Shown piece by piece: positions 39,405-48,761 of a stretch of DNA of 64,000 bases (its first letter is position 1; each line of letters begins with the position of its first letter). The DNA is from Streptomyces sp. NBC_01471 (GTDB lineage: Bacteria; Actinomycetota; Actinomycetes; Streptomycetales; Streptomycetaceae): assembly GCF_041438865.1 (NCBI RefSeq), contig NZ_CP109450.1, forward strand, positions 7,247,501 to 7,311,500, given 5' to 3'. The position numbers and the translations under genes are program-made. Below the pieces are notes generated by a model. The model saw only the letters and a program-made list of their open reading frames with translations, was not told the DNA's origin and searched no databases.

Positions 39405-40109
39405 TCAGTGACCGCGCAGCCGGTGCCGCTTGCGCCAGGCGATCCACGCGGCGCCCGCCCCCGACACCACGATGAAACCCATCGAGATCAGGAAGGCCGG
39501 TGAGGTGGGGGACGACGCCTGGCTGCCCGCGACGACGTACGCCGCCGTGTTCGGGACCGATCCGAGACCGGTGGCCAGCAGGAACGGCAGCCACCCCATA
39601 CGGGACACCGCGGCGCAGTAGTTGGCGGCGGCGAACGGCACCCCGGGGAAGAGCCGCAGCGCGAGCATCGAACGGAAGCCGTGCCTGCTCAACTGCCCGT
39701 CGGCCGCCTTCAGCCAGCGCCCGCGCAGCATCGGCCGCAGCGCGCTCTGTCCGAGCAGCCGGCCCAGGCCGAAGGAGACACCGGCCCCCAGCACCGTCCC
39801 GGCGACGGCCGCGCCGAGCCCGACCTGTCCGCCGAAGAGGGCGCCCGCCGCGAGATTCAGCAGCGGCCGGGGTACGAAGGCGGCCGTGCACGCGCCGTAC
39901 GCGGCGGAGAACAGCACGACGGCCGAGATACCGCTCAGCTGCGGCGGCCAGCCCGCGGCGAGCAGCCGCTGCGGCTGGAAGAGCAGCATCAGCGTCGCCG
40001 CGGCCACCAGGAGCACCACGAGCAGGGAGAGCCGGGACCACGGCGAGGCAAGTGCCCTGACGCAGCGCGCGGTCAGGCCGGCGGAGGGTCGGGCAGCGGG
40101 CTCCAGCAT
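39405..40109 (-). CDS. TVP38/TMEM64-family VTT-domain membrane protein
   Basis: 234 residues with about six membrane segments. The VTT (SNARE-associated Golgi) domain is seen in FVPRPLLNLAAGALFGGQVG, LGAGVSFGLGRLLGQ and LALRLFPGVPFAAANYCAAV. These proteins are thought to move or scramble lipids across membranes. Stands alone between uppP and a divergent phospholipase gene. The 358 bases from 40110 to 40467 hold no supported gene. Confidence 0.88.
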   Translation of the reverse strand: MLEPAARPSAGLTARCVRALASPWSRLSLLVVLLVAAATLMLLFQPQRLLAAGWPPQLSGISAVVLFSAAYGACTAAFVPRPLLNLAAGALFGGQVGLGAAVAGTVLGAGVSFGLGRLLGQSALRPMLRGRWLKAADGQLSRHGFRSMLALRLFPGVPFAAANYCAAVSRMGWLPFLLATGLGSVPNTAAYVVAGSQASSPTSPAFLISMGFIVVSGAGAAWIAWRKRHRLRGH

Positions 40110-40467
40110 CCCGGGAGACTAACCGACATCCGTGTGTGATCGCCGTAATGCTCCGGCTCTCCAGCTCGCCCCCGCGCGCCCGGCGGGCCGTGAGCGAGCC
40201 ACGCACGGGCGGAAGAGCGGTCGACGTGCCGATGACGCCGAGGGGGGAGGGGCAGCGACATGTTCCGCCACGCTTCGGTATTTCCCGAATTTCGCGAGGA
40301 AGAAAAAGGCCATGCCCAAGACGGCATACGTGCGCACCAACCCCCACCTCGGCATCGGCACCATGGGGCGCTGCCCACGACGTCGGCCGAGGTCCTACCC
40401 GGCCTCCGAACGCGCCGGGCGGGAGGGGGATGTTGCGAATGCCGTCCAATGGGGCAGGTACCGCCCC

Positions 40468-41430
40468 ATGACACTGACCCGTCGCTCCCTCATATGCTCC
40501 GCCGCCGTCACCACCACCGCGCTCGTGACCGGCGGCGGTGTCGCGCGCGCCGCGACCGCCTCGCGGGCCATCACCACGACCGGCAGCGACATCCCCGCCG
40601 ACTGGATGGGTGCGCTGCCCGACGCACTGTCCCTGCTCAGGATGACGATCCCCGGCACGCACGACTCCTGCTGCACCGATCCCGCCAACGGCACCGAGTG
40701 GTCGCACACCCAGAACTGGGGGATCGCCGAGCAACTCCAGCGCGGTGTGAGGTTCCTGGACATCCGGGCCAATGGTCTCCAGGGCCGGCCCGACGACGCG
40801 TTCGGGATCTACCACGCCGCGTACTACCAGGGCATCACCTTCGACGGGGTGCTGGAACAGTGCCGCGACTTCCTGCAGCAGCATCCGCGGGAGACGATCG
40901 TGATGCGGCTGAAGAAGGAGAACGGCACCAACAACGATGTCGGGGCGCGCTTCAAGGACATCCTGAACGTCTACCTCGACACCAAGGGCTGGCGCCCCTG
41001 GTTCCTCCTGGCCGACCGGGTCCCGTCGCTCGGCGAGGCGCGCGGGCGGATCGTCCTCGTCGCGCAGTTCGACAACGACTGGCCGGTCCTGCAGTGGCCG
41101 GGCGGCGACAACGACTTCCTGTCCAACCAGTGGTTCTCGCTCCAGGACATCTACCAGGGACTGCCCCTGCCGTCCCGGAAGACCGCGAAGGTCACCCAGC
41201 AGTTCGACAACGTCACGGGTGACCAGAGTTCGGCGCTGATGTACATCAACTTCACCAGCTACGCGGGAGGCGGCTGGCCCAAGGTCAACGCGGACGCGAT
41301 CATGCCCGGAGTGCAGAGCTACCTGAACGCCAAGCTGTCGGACCGTACTCACCTCGGCATCGTCCCGATGGACTTCCCGGACTTCCACTCGGACACCTTG
41401 CGTACCCTCGTCGACTGGAACTGGCACTGA
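40468..41430 (+). CDS. Secreted phosphatidylinositol-specific phospholipase C
   Basis: 320 residues from ATG 40468. The N-terminus MTLTRRSLICSAAVTTTALV carries an RR pair and a hydrophobic stretch ending at ARA, a likely Tat or Sec signal. The mature part has the PI-PLC X-domain: MTIPGTHDS with the first catalytic His, RFLDIRANGLQG, then GIYHAAYYQGITFDGVLEQC with the second His. The C-terminal half (HLGIVPMDFPDF) completes the barrel. Single-domain bacterial PI-PLCs cleave phosphatidylinositol outside the cell. The 112 codons open upstream of ATG 40468 are Arg-rich and not part of the gene. Confidence 0.92.
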   Translation: MTLTRRSLICSAAVTTTALVTGGGVARAATASRAITTTGSDIPADWMGALPDALSLLRMTIPGTHDSCCTDPANGTEWSHTQNWGIAEQLQRGVRFLDIRANGLQGRPDDAFGIYHAAYYQGITFDGVLEQCRDFLQQHPRETIVMRLKKENGTNNDVGARFKDILNVYLDTKGWRPWFLLADRVPSLGEARGRIVLVAQFDNDWPVLQWPGGDNDFLSNQWFSLQDIYQGLPLPSRKTAKVTQQFDNVTGDQSSALMYINFTSYAGGGWPKVNADAIMPGVQSYLNAKLSDRTHLGIVPMDFPDFHSDTLRTLVDWNWH

Positions 41431-41517
41431 GCCCTGCCGCGCGCCGCCCCCCGGCAGAACCTGTACGCCCACGAACGCAATCGCCGAGCAGGTCGGCACG
41501 GAAGGCACAATGGGACG

Positions 41518-42363
41518 GTGAACGAGGCGATACCGGTGATCCGGGACGTGGACCAGGGCACCGCGCGACTGCTGCCCGACGTCGACCGGGAGCGGGCCTG
41601 GCTGCTGACGGTCGACGGCGCTCCGCAGTCGTACGTGGACCTGGACGACCCGGCGTACCTGGAGTTCGAGTACGCGCGCAGGCTCGGCCACGTCGTGGAC
41701 TGCGCGGCCCGTCCGGGAGAACCGCTCGATGTCGTGCACCTCGGCGGGGGAGCCCTCACGCTGCCCCGCTATGTGGCCGCGCTCCGGCCGGGATCGCGGC
41801 AGGAGGTGGTGGAGGCGGACCGGGGACTGCTCGCCCTGGTCGCCGAGGTTCTGCCACTGCCGCACGGCTCGGGAATCACCGTCCACGCCATGGACGCGCG
41901 GGCCTGGCTGGACGGCCGGCCCGCCGCGTCCGCCGACGTACTGATCGCTGACGTCTTCGGTGGTTCCCGGGTGCCCGCCCACCTCACCTCCGTCGAGTAC
42001 GCACGGTCGGCCGCCCGGGTGCTGCGCGGCGGCGGGGTCTACGCGGCGAACCTCGCCGACGGTGCGCCGTTCGACTTCCTGCGGACCCAGATCGCCGCCT
42101 TCTCACAGGCGTTCGCGGAGGTCGCACTCGTCGCCGAACCGTCCGTGCTGCGCGGCCGGCGCTTCGGCAACGCGGTCCTCGTCGCCTCGCACACCGAACT
42201 GGACACCTCGGCGCTGAGCCGCCGTACCGCCTCCGACGCCTTTCCGGCGCGGGTCGAGCACGGGGCGTCGCTGGCCCGGTTCACCGGGGGCGCCCGGCCG
42301 GTCACGGACGCGGAAGCGGTCGCCTCACCCGTGCCGCCCGACGGGGCTTTCAGCATCGGGTGA
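41518..42363 (+). CDS. Spermidine-synthase-like methyltransferase-fold protein
   Basis: 281 residues from GTG 41518. The Rossmann core has VVHLGGGALTLPRYV (about 69-83), VVEADRGLLALV and VLIADVFGGSRVP, the SpeE/spermidine-synthase pattern. The start (AYLEFEYARRLGHVVD) matches the fold's lead-in. True spermidine synthases have a D-rich gatekeeper; the Streptomyces versions often lack polyamine-specific residues, so substrate is uncertain. Its last 39 bases overlap the end of the convergent MFS gene. Confidence 0.85.
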   Translation: MNEAIPVIRDVDQGTARLLPDVDRERAWLLTVDGAPQSYVDLDDPAYLEFEYARRLGHVVDCAARPGEPLDVVHLGGGALTLPRYVAALRPGSRQEVVEADRGLLALVAEVLPLPHGSGITVHAMDARAWLDGRPAASADVLIADVFGGSRVPAHLTSVEYARSAARVLRGGGVYAANLADGAPFDFLRTQIAAFSQAFAEVALVAEPSVLRGRRFGNAVLVASHTELDTSALSRRTASDAFPARVEHGASLARFTGGARPVTDAEAVASPVPPDGAFSIG

Positions 42364-43698
42364 CGCCGCGGCGCCGGGGACGCGCTCCGGAGCGAGGACA
42401 CCGGCCGCCGTGTCCACCGCGGCCGTACCCGAAGCCGCGAGGTCATCGCCCGTCCGGTCCGCGGCGGACCGGCGCGTCAGATTCCGTACGTCGGGGACGC
42501 ACAGCACCGCGGCCGTCAGCAGGGCAACGAGTCCCGCGCACCCCCACAGCGAGGCCGTCCGCCCGAACGCCTGCTCCGCGGGGCCCGCCAGCGCCGTGGC
42601 CAGCGGGAGCATCGCGAGCGAGCCGAGCCAGTCGTAGGCGGAGACCCGGGAGAACTTGTCCTCGGGGATCTCCTGGTGCAGCGCCGTCATCCAGGAGACG
42701 CCGAACGTCTCGACCAGCACGCCGCTGAAGAACATCACGCACACCAGGGCGGCGAACGGGACCGGCACGGCCAGCGCCGCCGACGGCAGCGCCAGCGGGA
42801 AGACGCACAGCGTCCCGGTCAGCAGCAGCCGGCGCGGTTTCCAGCGCGTCATGATCAGCGCACCGCCGACCGTGCCCGCGCCGAAGGCGGCGAGCGACAG
42901 CCCCCAGGGGCCCGCGCCGCCCAGCGAATCCCGCGCGACCAGCGGCCCGTACACCGCCTCCGCAGCGCCGATGACGGCGTTGACGACGGCGAATTGCAGA
43001 ATGATGCTCCACAGCCAGGGCCGCCCGGTGACCTCGCGCCAGCCGTCCCGCAGATCCGCGAGCATCCCGCCGCCCGGTGCGCGCGGCGCGATATGGCTGA
43101 CGTCGAGGAAGGCCCGGAGCGATCCGGCGACGGCGAAGGCCGCCGCGTCGACGGCGAGCACCCAGCCAGGACCGATGGCGGCGATCATCGCGCCGCCCAC
43201 CGCGGCGCCACCGATGCCCGCGCCCTGCATGGCCATCCGGTAGAACGCGAAGGCCCGGCCTGCCTCGTCGCCCCGGACGCTGGACAGCAGCATGCCCTCG
43301 GAGGCGGGCGAGAAGAACGCCTGGCCCGTACCGCACAGCGCGGTGAGCACCATCATCTGCCAGAGCGGCGGGTGCCCGGTCAGGACCAGAACGGCGAAGG
43401 CGGCCTGGGAGACGCAGTTCAGGGAGTTGGCCGCGACCATCACGCGGTGGCGCGGCAGCCGGTCGGCCAGTGCTCCGCCGATCAGCAGGAAGAGGACGAG
43501 CGGCAGCGTACGGGCCGCCGCGAGCAGGCCCACGTCGCTGCTGTCGCCACCCGAGTCCAGCACCGCGAACGCCGAAGCGATCAGGGCTCCGTTGCTGCCC
43601 AGGCTCGTCACCACGGCGGCCGCCGTGAGCAGGGTGTAATTGCGCCCGGCCCAGGCGGGGCGGCGGGAGGGTGCGGGAGCGGCGGCAGGAGTCGTCAC
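42325..43698 (-). CDS. MFS transporter
   Basis: 457 residues from GTG 43698 with 12 predicted membrane segments. The loop 2-3 motif is GGALADRLPRHRVM and a second basic loop is MTRWKPRRLLLTG. Sequence style (ALCGTGQAFFSPASEGMLL; ETFGVSWMTALHQEIPEDKF) resembles the enterobactin-exporter-like/tetracycline-like drug efflux groups. The start is set where membrane topology begins; 25 upstream codons lack support. Substrate unknown. Confidence 0.88.
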   Translation of the reverse strand: MTTPAAAPAPSRRPAWAGRNYTLLTAAAVVTSLGSNGALIASAFAVLDSGGDSSDVGLLAAARTLPLVLFLLIGGALADRLPRHRVMVAANSLNCVSQAAFAVLVLTGHPPLWQMMVLTALCGTGQAFFSPASEGMLLSSVRGDEAGRAFAFYRMAMQGAGIGGAAVGGAMIAAIGPGWVLAVDAAAFAVAGSLRAFLDVSHIAPRAPGGGMLADLRDGWREVTGRPWLWSIILQFAVVNAVIGAAEAVYGPLVARDSLGGAGPWGLSLAAFGAGTVGGALIMTRWKPRRLLLTGTLCVFPLALPSAALAVPVPFAALVCVMFFSGVLVETFGVSWMTALHQEIPEDKFSRVSAYDWLGSLAMLPLATALAGPAEQAFGRTASLWGCAGLVALLTAAVLCVPDVRNLTRRSAADRTGDDLAASGTAAVDTAAGVLAPERVPGAAASPDAESPVGRHG

Positions 43699-43811
43699 TC
43701 TGGGACTATCGCTGCCGCCGTCCCCCGATGCCAAACGCCTTGGCGATACCGATTCGGAGAAAACCAGTCGCAATCGGTCGATTTAAGCCGGATTCCATCA
43801 GGAATCGAACC

Positions 43812-44858
43812 TCAGTCGTCGGTCCCGCCGCTGGGCTTGCCCGCCAGCCGCACGGTGCTGAGGATCTTGTCGACCGTCGCCTGGGGGATCGCCCCGGGGA
43901 CGCCCGTGCTGTTGTAGAGGGAGAACGCCACGAAGTCGCCCGCGGAGTTCTTGAAGCCGAAGGTGATGGCCTGGCCGTCGGTGGTGCACTTGGACTTCTT
44001 CGGCACCCCGGTCGCCCAGGCGCGGGCGAGGCTGCCCGTGACCCCGGACTTGGTCGTGTAGGGCTTCGACTTGGAGGTCTTCACCAGCTTCTTGTTCGGC
44101 TGGGTGTACGCGCCGTAGACCCACCAGGGAACCTGGTTCTCGGCGACCTCCTTGGTGTCCTTGGCGCCGTCCGCCCCCTTGGTCCCCGCCCCTCCGAGTC
44201 CGGTGTCCTCGGTGTAGCCGTCCTTGTCGGAGTCGTCCGTGCACCACTTGGACTTGTAGAACGCGGGCGCCGACTGGCCGATCAGGGTCTTGCCCTTGTC
44301 GTCCTCGAAGCCGCTGAACGTGCCCGACGCCGCCACTTCCCACTCGGGCGGCACGTCGAAGGCCGTACCCCACTTCGGGTTCACGACGACCTTCCACCCG
44401 GCGATGACCGGCTTGACGGCCCCGCCCCCGGCCCGCGGGTTGGCCGCGGGCGGCGTGTCCCGCTGCTTCGAGGGTGCGGACGCGGACGGCGACTTCGGGC
44501 CGGCCTGGACCGTGCCGCCCTGGCCGCCGTCGTCCTTGAACACGACCACACCGGTGATCACCGCGGCGGCGACGACCGCCGTCGCGGAGATGATCGCGAT
44601 GATCGTCGTCTTCTTCTTGTCCTCGGGCGATCGGGGTGCGCCGGGCGGCGTTCCCACCGCGTACTGCGGTGCCGTCGGCTGCTGGTACGGGTTGGGCTGC
44701 TGGTAACCCTGCGGGGGTCCCTGCTGCGGAGGTCCTGGCTGAGGTTGTCCCTGCTGATAAGGGTTCGGCTGCTGGTACCCCGGCTGCTGATAGGGATTCG
44801 GATGATTCTGGTCCTGCGGGTTCTGCTCGCCCCCGGGCGGCTGCTGTCCTGGCCACAT
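43812..44858 (-). CDS. Membrane protein with Pro/Gln-rich cytoplasmic tail
   Basis: 348 residues from ATG 44858. Residues 1-75 are Pro/Gln/Tyr/Asn-rich with repeated NPYQQ-type units; a membrane segment follows (IIAIISATAVVAAAVITGVV, about 86-106). The outer domain (about 150-348) has GTAFDVPPEWEVAASGTFSG, two Cys in CTDDSDKDGYTED and KKSKCTTDGQ, and ends in DKILSTVRLAGKP. This design is common among Streptomyces secreted or surface proteins of unknown role. The 13-base-pair-rich QQPNPYQQ repeats may vary in copy number. Confidence 0.78.
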   Translation of the reverse strand: MWPGQQPPGGEQNPQDQNHPNPYQQPGYQQPNPYQQGQPQPGPPQQGPPQGYQQPNPYQQPTAPQYAVGTPPGAPRSPEDKKKTTIIAIISATAVVAAAVITGVVVFKDDGGQGGTVQAGPKSPSASAPSKQRDTPPAANPRAGGGAVKPVIAGWKVVVNPKWGTAFDVPPEWEVAASGTFSGFEDDKGKTLIGQSAPAFYKSKWCTDDSDKDGYTEDTGLGGAGTKGADGAKDTKEVAENQVPWWVYGAYTQPNKKLVKTSKSKPYTTKSGVTGSLARAWATGVPKKSKCTTDGQAITFGFKNSAGDFVAFSLYNSTGVPGAIPQATVDKILSTVRLAGKPSGGTDD

Positions 44859-44952
44859 GGCGAGTAACCATAGAGGTGACAGGGGCACGTCGCTACGTCC
44901 GCCCCCGACCGGGATGGCCAAGCCGACCTACTCGCGGGTAACCTCCCGTTCC

Positions 44953-45405
44953 ATGACCGCAGATCAGATGTCCGCAGGTGAGCTGCTCGCTGCCACCGTG
45001 CCCATGGCCAGGACCCTCCACCTCGACTTCATCGAGACGACGCCGGAGCGTGCCGTCGTCCGGCTGCCGGACCAGGCCGACTTCCACAACCACGTCGGCG
45101 GACCGCACGCGGGCGCGATGTTCACGCTCGCGGAATCGGCGAGCGGTGCGATCGTCATCGCCGCCTTCGGCGACCAGATGACGCGTGCCGTGCCGCTCGC
45201 GGTCCGCGCCGAGATCGACTACAAGAAGCTCGCGATGGGCGACGTCACCGCGACCGCCACGCTGGGCCGGCCGGTGGCCGACGTGGTGGCGGAGCTGGAC
45301 GCCGGGGAGCGCCCCGAGTTCCCGGTCCACATCGCGATCCGGCGCGCGGACGAGGCGGTCACCGGTGAGATGACGGTGGTCTGGACGCTGCGCCCCAACT
45401 CCTGA
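44953..45405 (+). CDS. Hotdog-fold thioesterase (PaaI/DUF4442-like)
   Basis: 150 residues. The hotdog core is visible as FHNHVGGPHAGAMFTLAESA (about 45-64), with the conserved His and Gly around HAGAMFTLAE, then AVRAEIDYKKLAMGDVTATA and an ending TGEMTVVWTLRP. Such enzymes hydrolyse acyl-CoA thioesters. ATG 44953 is preferred over the longer frame that starts next to the divergent gene. Substrate unknown. Confidence 0.85.
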   Translation: MTADQMSAGELLAATVPMARTLHLDFIETTPERAVVRLPDQADFHNHVGGPHAGAMFTLAESASGAIVIAAFGDQMTRAVPLAVRAEIDYKKLAMGDVTATATLGRPVADVVAELDAGERPEFPVHIAIRRADEAVTGEMTVVWTLRPNS

Positions 45406-45480
45406 CCGCTGACCGGCGGCGGCTGACGGTCCGCGGACCTGCCCTGCCCGGTCCGCTGCCGCGCAGATGCTGAGGGACCG

Positions 45481-45508
45481 GGAAGGCGCCCCGGCGGGGG
45501 CGCCTTCC
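45481..45508 (+). terminator. GC hairpin terminator
   Basis: GGAAGGCGCCCC (45481-45492) and GGGGCGCCTTCC (45497-45508) form a perfect 12-base-pair stem with loop GGCG, downstream of the thioesterase gene. Confidence 0.8.
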
Positions 45509-45611
45509 GCTGTCCGCGACCGTTGCCGGGCGAGCGGGTAGGCTTCCGGCAGGCGGCGCGGGGGGCGCGCCCCCCGGCAGACACGGGTACTTCGAAGGGC
45601 AGGGGCCGGCG

Positions 45612-46268
45612 TTGCACATCCAGGCGTGGCTGGAGACGATTCCGGCGGTAAGCATCTATCTCCTGGTCGGGGTGGTCATCGGGGTGGAGAGCCTCGGGAT
45701 TCCGCTCCCGGGCGAGATCGTTCTGGTCAGCGCCGCGCTGCTGGCCTCGCAGCAGGGCCACATCGACCCGCTCGTGCTGGGCATCTGCGCCTCGGCGGGC
45801 GCCGTCGTGGGCGACTCGATCGGATACGCCATCGGGCGCAAGGGCGGCCGCCCGCTGATCGCCTGGCTCGGCCGCAAATTCCCCGGACACTTCAGCGGGG
45901 CCAACATCGCCATGGCGGAGCGGTCCTTCGAGAAGTGGGGCATGTGGGCGGTCTTCTTCGGCCGTTTCATCGCCCTGCTCCGTATCTTCGCGGGACCACT
46001 GGCCGGCGTACTGCACATGCCGTACTGGAAGTTCCTCATCGCCAACATGCTCGGCGGCATCCTCTGGGCCGGCGGCACGACCGCCGCCGTGTACTACGTG
46101 GGCGTCGTCGCCGAGTCGTGGTTCAAGAACTTCTCGTACGCGGGCCTGGCCGCGGCCGCCGTGCTCGGGGTGGCCTCGATGCTCGTCATCAAGAACCGGG
46201 CGAAGAAGGCGCACGCGAAGGCCGAAGCGGCTGCTGCCGAGACGCCGGACTCGGTGCCCGCCGAATAG
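45612..46268 (+). CDS. DedA-family membrane protein
   Basis: 218 residues from TTG 45612. DedA signatures are present: GIPLPGEIVLVSAALLA (about 36-52), GDSIGYAIGRKGGR, FFGRFIALLRIFAGPLAG with the conserved basic residues, and MPYWKFLIANMLGGILWAG. DedA proteins are needed for envelope homeostasis and probably flip undecaprenyl phosphate or phospholipids. A Lys/Ala/Glu-rich cytoplasmic tail ends the protein. Second VTT-domain protein in 7 kb. Confidence 0.93.
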   Translation: MHIQAWLETIPAVSIYLLVGVVIGVESLGIPLPGEIVLVSAALLASQQGHIDPLVLGICASAGAVVGDSIGYAIGRKGGRPLIAWLGRKFPGHFSGANIAMAERSFEKWGMWAVFFGRFIALLRIFAGPLAGVLHMPYWKFLIANMLGGILWAGGTTAAVYYVGVVAESWFKNFSYAGLAAAAVLGVASMLVIKNRAKKAHAKAEAAAAETPDSVPAE

Positions 46269-46337
46269 GCCCTGCCCGGCGGGCGGGCCCGCACCCGGTC
46301 GCGGACGGGGGCGGCTCAGCGGTCCGGCTGCACGTCC

Positions 46338-46676
46338 TCACCGGTCCGGGTAGTGGATGACCTCGCAGTCTTCGAGGGTCACCATGCCCTCGGTGATCAG
46401 CTCGTCGAGCTGGGGCAGGAACGCCCGGACCCGGTCGGCGGTGTCCACGATCACCACGGCCACCGGCAGGTCCTCGCTCAGCGACAGCAGCCGCTGGGTG
46501 TGGATCAGTGCGGAGGCGCCGAAGCCCTCGATGCCGCGGAAGACACTCGCGCCTGCCAGCCCCGCGCGGTGCGCCCGGTGCACGATCTCCGCGTACACGG
46601 GCTTGTGGTGCCAGAGGTCGGATTCCCCGACGAAGACGGTCGCCCGCAGGGCGGCGGTGCCGCTCGGCCCGGTCAT
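46338..46676 (-). CDS. DUF190-family protein
   Basis: 112 residues. RATVFVGESDLWHHKPVYAE followed by GLAGASVFRGIEGFG and VAVVIVDTADRVRAFLPQLD is the typical DUF190 sequence, a PII-like fold. In actinobacteria the gene is regularly coupled to crcB, as here, where its ATG overlaps the crcB stop (ATGA). It probably regulates or assists fluoride export; mechanism unknown. Confidence 0.92.
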   Translation of the reverse strand: MTGPSGTAALRATVFVGESDLWHHKPVYAEIVHRAHRAGLAGASVFRGIEGFGASALIHTQRLLSLSEDLPVAVVIVDTADRVRAFLPQLDELITEGMVTLEDCEVIHYPDR

Positions 46677-47194
46677 GTCTGCCTCCACGCGACTGCGCGG
46701 TGTGTCACCCACACCGCGCTCCACACCGCCGCGAGGGCCGCGAGCAGTGTCAATCCGAGATACGCCAGGCCGGTACGGGCATGGCCGCCGTCCACCAGCC
46801 GCTGGACGTCCACCGCGCAGGTGGAGAACGTGGTGAACCCGCCGAGCACGCCGGTGCCGAAGAACGGGCGCACCAGCCGGTGCGCCGCCCACACATCGGT
46901 GATCACGACCATGAACACCCCGATCAGGGCGCACCCCACGACGTTCACCAGCAGCGTCGTCCAGGGGAAACCGCCGGCCGCGGTGGGCCAGAGCAGTGCG
47001 GCGCCGTACCGGGCGGACGCCCCGGTGGCGCCGCCGAGGGACACCACCGCCAGTACCGGCCACGGGCCGAGCAGCGGACCGTGCCGCCGTGCCCGCCGTG
47101 CCCGCCGTGCCCGCCGTGCGGCGGGCAGCGGCGCCGTACGGCCCGGGACCGGGCCGTACGGCCGGCCCCCTGTGCGGTCCGCACCCATGGACAT
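46673..47194 (-). CDS. crcB: Fluoride channel/exporter CrcB (FluC)
   Basis: 173 residues from ATG 47194. Four membrane segments with the signatures GGATGASARYGAALL, VNVVGCALIGVFM and GVLGGFTTFSTCAVDVQRLV. Fluc channels work as dual-topology dimers; many actinobacteria have two crcB genes side by side, but only one lies here. An Arg-rich N-terminal insertion (RRARRARRARR) is encoded by a 9-base tandem repeat. No fluoride riboswitch could be recognised upstream. Confidence 0.92.
   Translation of the reverse strand: MSMGADRTGGRPYGPVPGRTAPLPAARRARRARRARRHGPLLGPWPVLAVVSLGGATGASARYGAALLWPTAAGGFPWTTLLVNVVGCALIGVFMVVITDVWAAHRLVRPFFGTGVLGGFTTFSTCAVDVQRLVDGGHARTGLAYLGLTLLAALAAVWSAVWVTHRAVAWRQT
47088..47120 (-). 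repeat. 9-base tandem repeat in crcB
   Basis: Plus strand reads CCGCCGTGC units repeated about four times (CCGCCGTGCCCGCCGTGCCC and onward). They encode Arg-Arg-Ala repeats in the crcB N-terminus. Likely slippage-prone; copy number may vary between strains. Confidence 0.75.
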
Positions 47195-47287
47195 CCGTCT
47201 CCTGGTCGCAGGGCGCCCGCGCACGGCGCGGGCGCGCCTCCAGGCTAGCCTCGGCCGACCGGGCCCCGCCATCCGGACGCGGTGGGC

Positions 47288-47812
47288 TCAGCCGACCTCG
47301 CGGTGCCCCTTCACCAGCTCCAGGTACATCGCCGCGTTGAGCTTGATGCCTTCACGCTCCTCATCGGTCAGCTCGCGCTTGACCTTCGCCGGGACCCCCG
47401 CGACCAGCGACCCCGGCGGCACCCGCATGCCCTGGGGGACGAGAGCCTGCGCGGCGATCAGTGAACCGGCGCCGATGTGCGCGCCGTTGAGGACCGTGGC
47501 GCCCATCCCGACCAGTACGTCGTCCTCGACCGTGCACCCGTGCAGTACCGCGTTGTGGCCGACCGACACCCGCTCGCCGACCGTGACCGGGAACCCGGGG
47601 TCGACATGGACCGTGCAGTTGTCCTGGATGTTGCTGTCCGCGCCGATCACGATCGGCCCGCAGTCGGCCCGCAGCACCGTGTGGTACCAGACGCTGGAAC
47701 CGGCGGCCAGCGTCACATCGCCGACGACGACGGACGTCGGCGCCGTGAAGGACCGCGGGTCGACCACCGGCTCCCGGCCGCCGACACCGCTGATCAAGGA
47801 CTGCTCCGACAC
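47288..47812 (-). CDS. Gamma-carbonic-anhydrase-like hexapeptide protein
   Basis: 174 residues from GTG 47812, with AAGGAG upstream. Left-handed beta-helix repeats carry the metal-site histidines in DNCTVHVDPG and SVGHNAVLHGCTV, and the order (VWYHTVLRADCGPIVIGADS, VLVGMGATVLNGAHIG, VAGVPAKVKREL) is that of the YrdA/CaiE-like gamma-CA family. May hydrate CO2, though many members have unknown function. Divergent from the acyltransferase-like gene. Confidence 0.92.
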   Translation of the reverse strand: MSEQSLISGVGGREPVVDPRSFTAPTSVVVGDVTLAAGSSVWYHTVLRADCGPIVIGADSNIQDNCTVHVDPGFPVTVGERVSVGHNAVLHGCTVEDDVLVGMGATVLNGAHIGAGSLIAAQALVPQGMRVPPGSLVAGVPAKVKRELTDEEREGIKLNAAMYLELVKGHREVG

Positions 47813-47972
47813 TGCTGTCTCCTTGCTTCCCGCATCGCTGCCCGTGCTACCGGGACCCGGGAATTGCTCCGTGTGGTGCGCGCCGCGCCCTCCGGCACCG
47901 TAAGCGACGCTGGGGCGAAGATCACAGCCCGCCCCTCTGATCGGCGCCCGGCCCGCTGAGTACGGTGTGGGA

Positions 47973-48695
47973 GTGGCCCGGAACAGAAACACGTTCTCCT
48001 CGCTGACATCCCGTGCACTGCACTCCGGGTGGCGCTGGGTGCAGCGCACGGGCGCGGTGACGGCCGAGCGGCCCGGGAAGCTGCGCTTCCGCCGGATCGG
48101 CGCCGGGACGAGGCTCGCCTTTCCGCAGGGCGCCGTCTTCGGTGAGCCCTGGATCGAGCTGGGCGACCACTGCGTCATCGGTGAACAGGTCACGCTCACC
48201 GCAGGGATGATGCCCGATCTGGACCTCGGTCCCGAGCCGATCCTGACGCTGGGCGACGGTGTGGTGCTCGGGCGCGGCAGCCATGTCATCGCCGATACCA
48301 GGGTCACCGTCGGATCGGACACCTACTGCGGCCCGTACGTCTACATCACGTCCACGAACCACAGTTACGACGATCCGCACGAGCCCGTCGGCAAGCAGTG
48401 GCCGCGGACCGAACCCGTCGTGATCGGTCCCGGGTGCTGGCTCGGTACGGGGGCGGTGATCCTGCCGGGCGCCCGGCTCGGCCGCAATGTCGTGGTCGCC
48501 GCGGGTGCGGTCGTACGCGGTGAGGTGCCCGACCACTCGGTGGTCGCCGGAGCGCCGGCGCGGATCGTACGGAGCTGGGACGCGGAGAACGGGTGGCAGC
48601 CCCCGCTGCGTACGCCCGCTCCCGTCCCCATCCCGGAGGGCGTCACCCCGGAACAGCTGCTCGCCCTCGGCAGCCTGGAGCCGGACGCTTCCTGA
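47973..48695 (+). CDS. Hexapeptide-repeat acyltransferase-like protein
   Basis: 240 residues from GTG 47973. Left-handed beta-helix (GDHCVIGEQVTLTAGMMPDL, VLGRGSHVIADTRVTVGSDT, YCGPYVYITSTNHSYDDPHE with the catalytic-type NHSY, WLGTGAVILPGARLGRNVVV) and a final VVAGAPARIVRSW. Belongs to the O-acetyltransferase group that modifies sugars or antibiotics. Substrate not predictable. Confidence 0.88.
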   Translation: MARNRNTFSSLTSRALHSGWRWVQRTGAVTAERPGKLRFRRIGAGTRLAFPQGAVFGEPWIELGDHCVIGEQVTLTAGMMPDLDLGPEPILTLGDGVVLGRGSHVIADTRVTVGSDTYCGPYVYITSTNHSYDDPHEPVGKQWPRTEPVVIGPGCWLGTGAVILPGARLGRNVVVAAGAVVRGEVPDHSVVAGAPARIVRSWDAENGWQPPLRTPAPVPIPEGVTPEQLLALGSLEPDAS

Positions 48696-48761
48696 CCGCT
48701 CGCGCGCCCGGTCCTGCGCGCCGGCGATTTCCAGAAGGCGGACGGCTCTGGTGCTCTCCCG

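Noticed and set aside
38695..41982. 1095-residue open frame on the minus strand
   Set aside because: It runs antisense to PI-PLC and other clear genes and out of frame with uppP and the VTT gene. Its sequence is Arg/Gly/Asp-rich, a common artefact of high GC3.
47088..47120. CRISPR-like repeat
   Set aside because: The 9-base units are contiguous, without spacers, and encode Arg-Arg-Ala in crcB.
47195..47287. Fluoride riboswitch ahead of crcB
   Set aside because: I could not find the conserved riboswitch pattern in the short leader.
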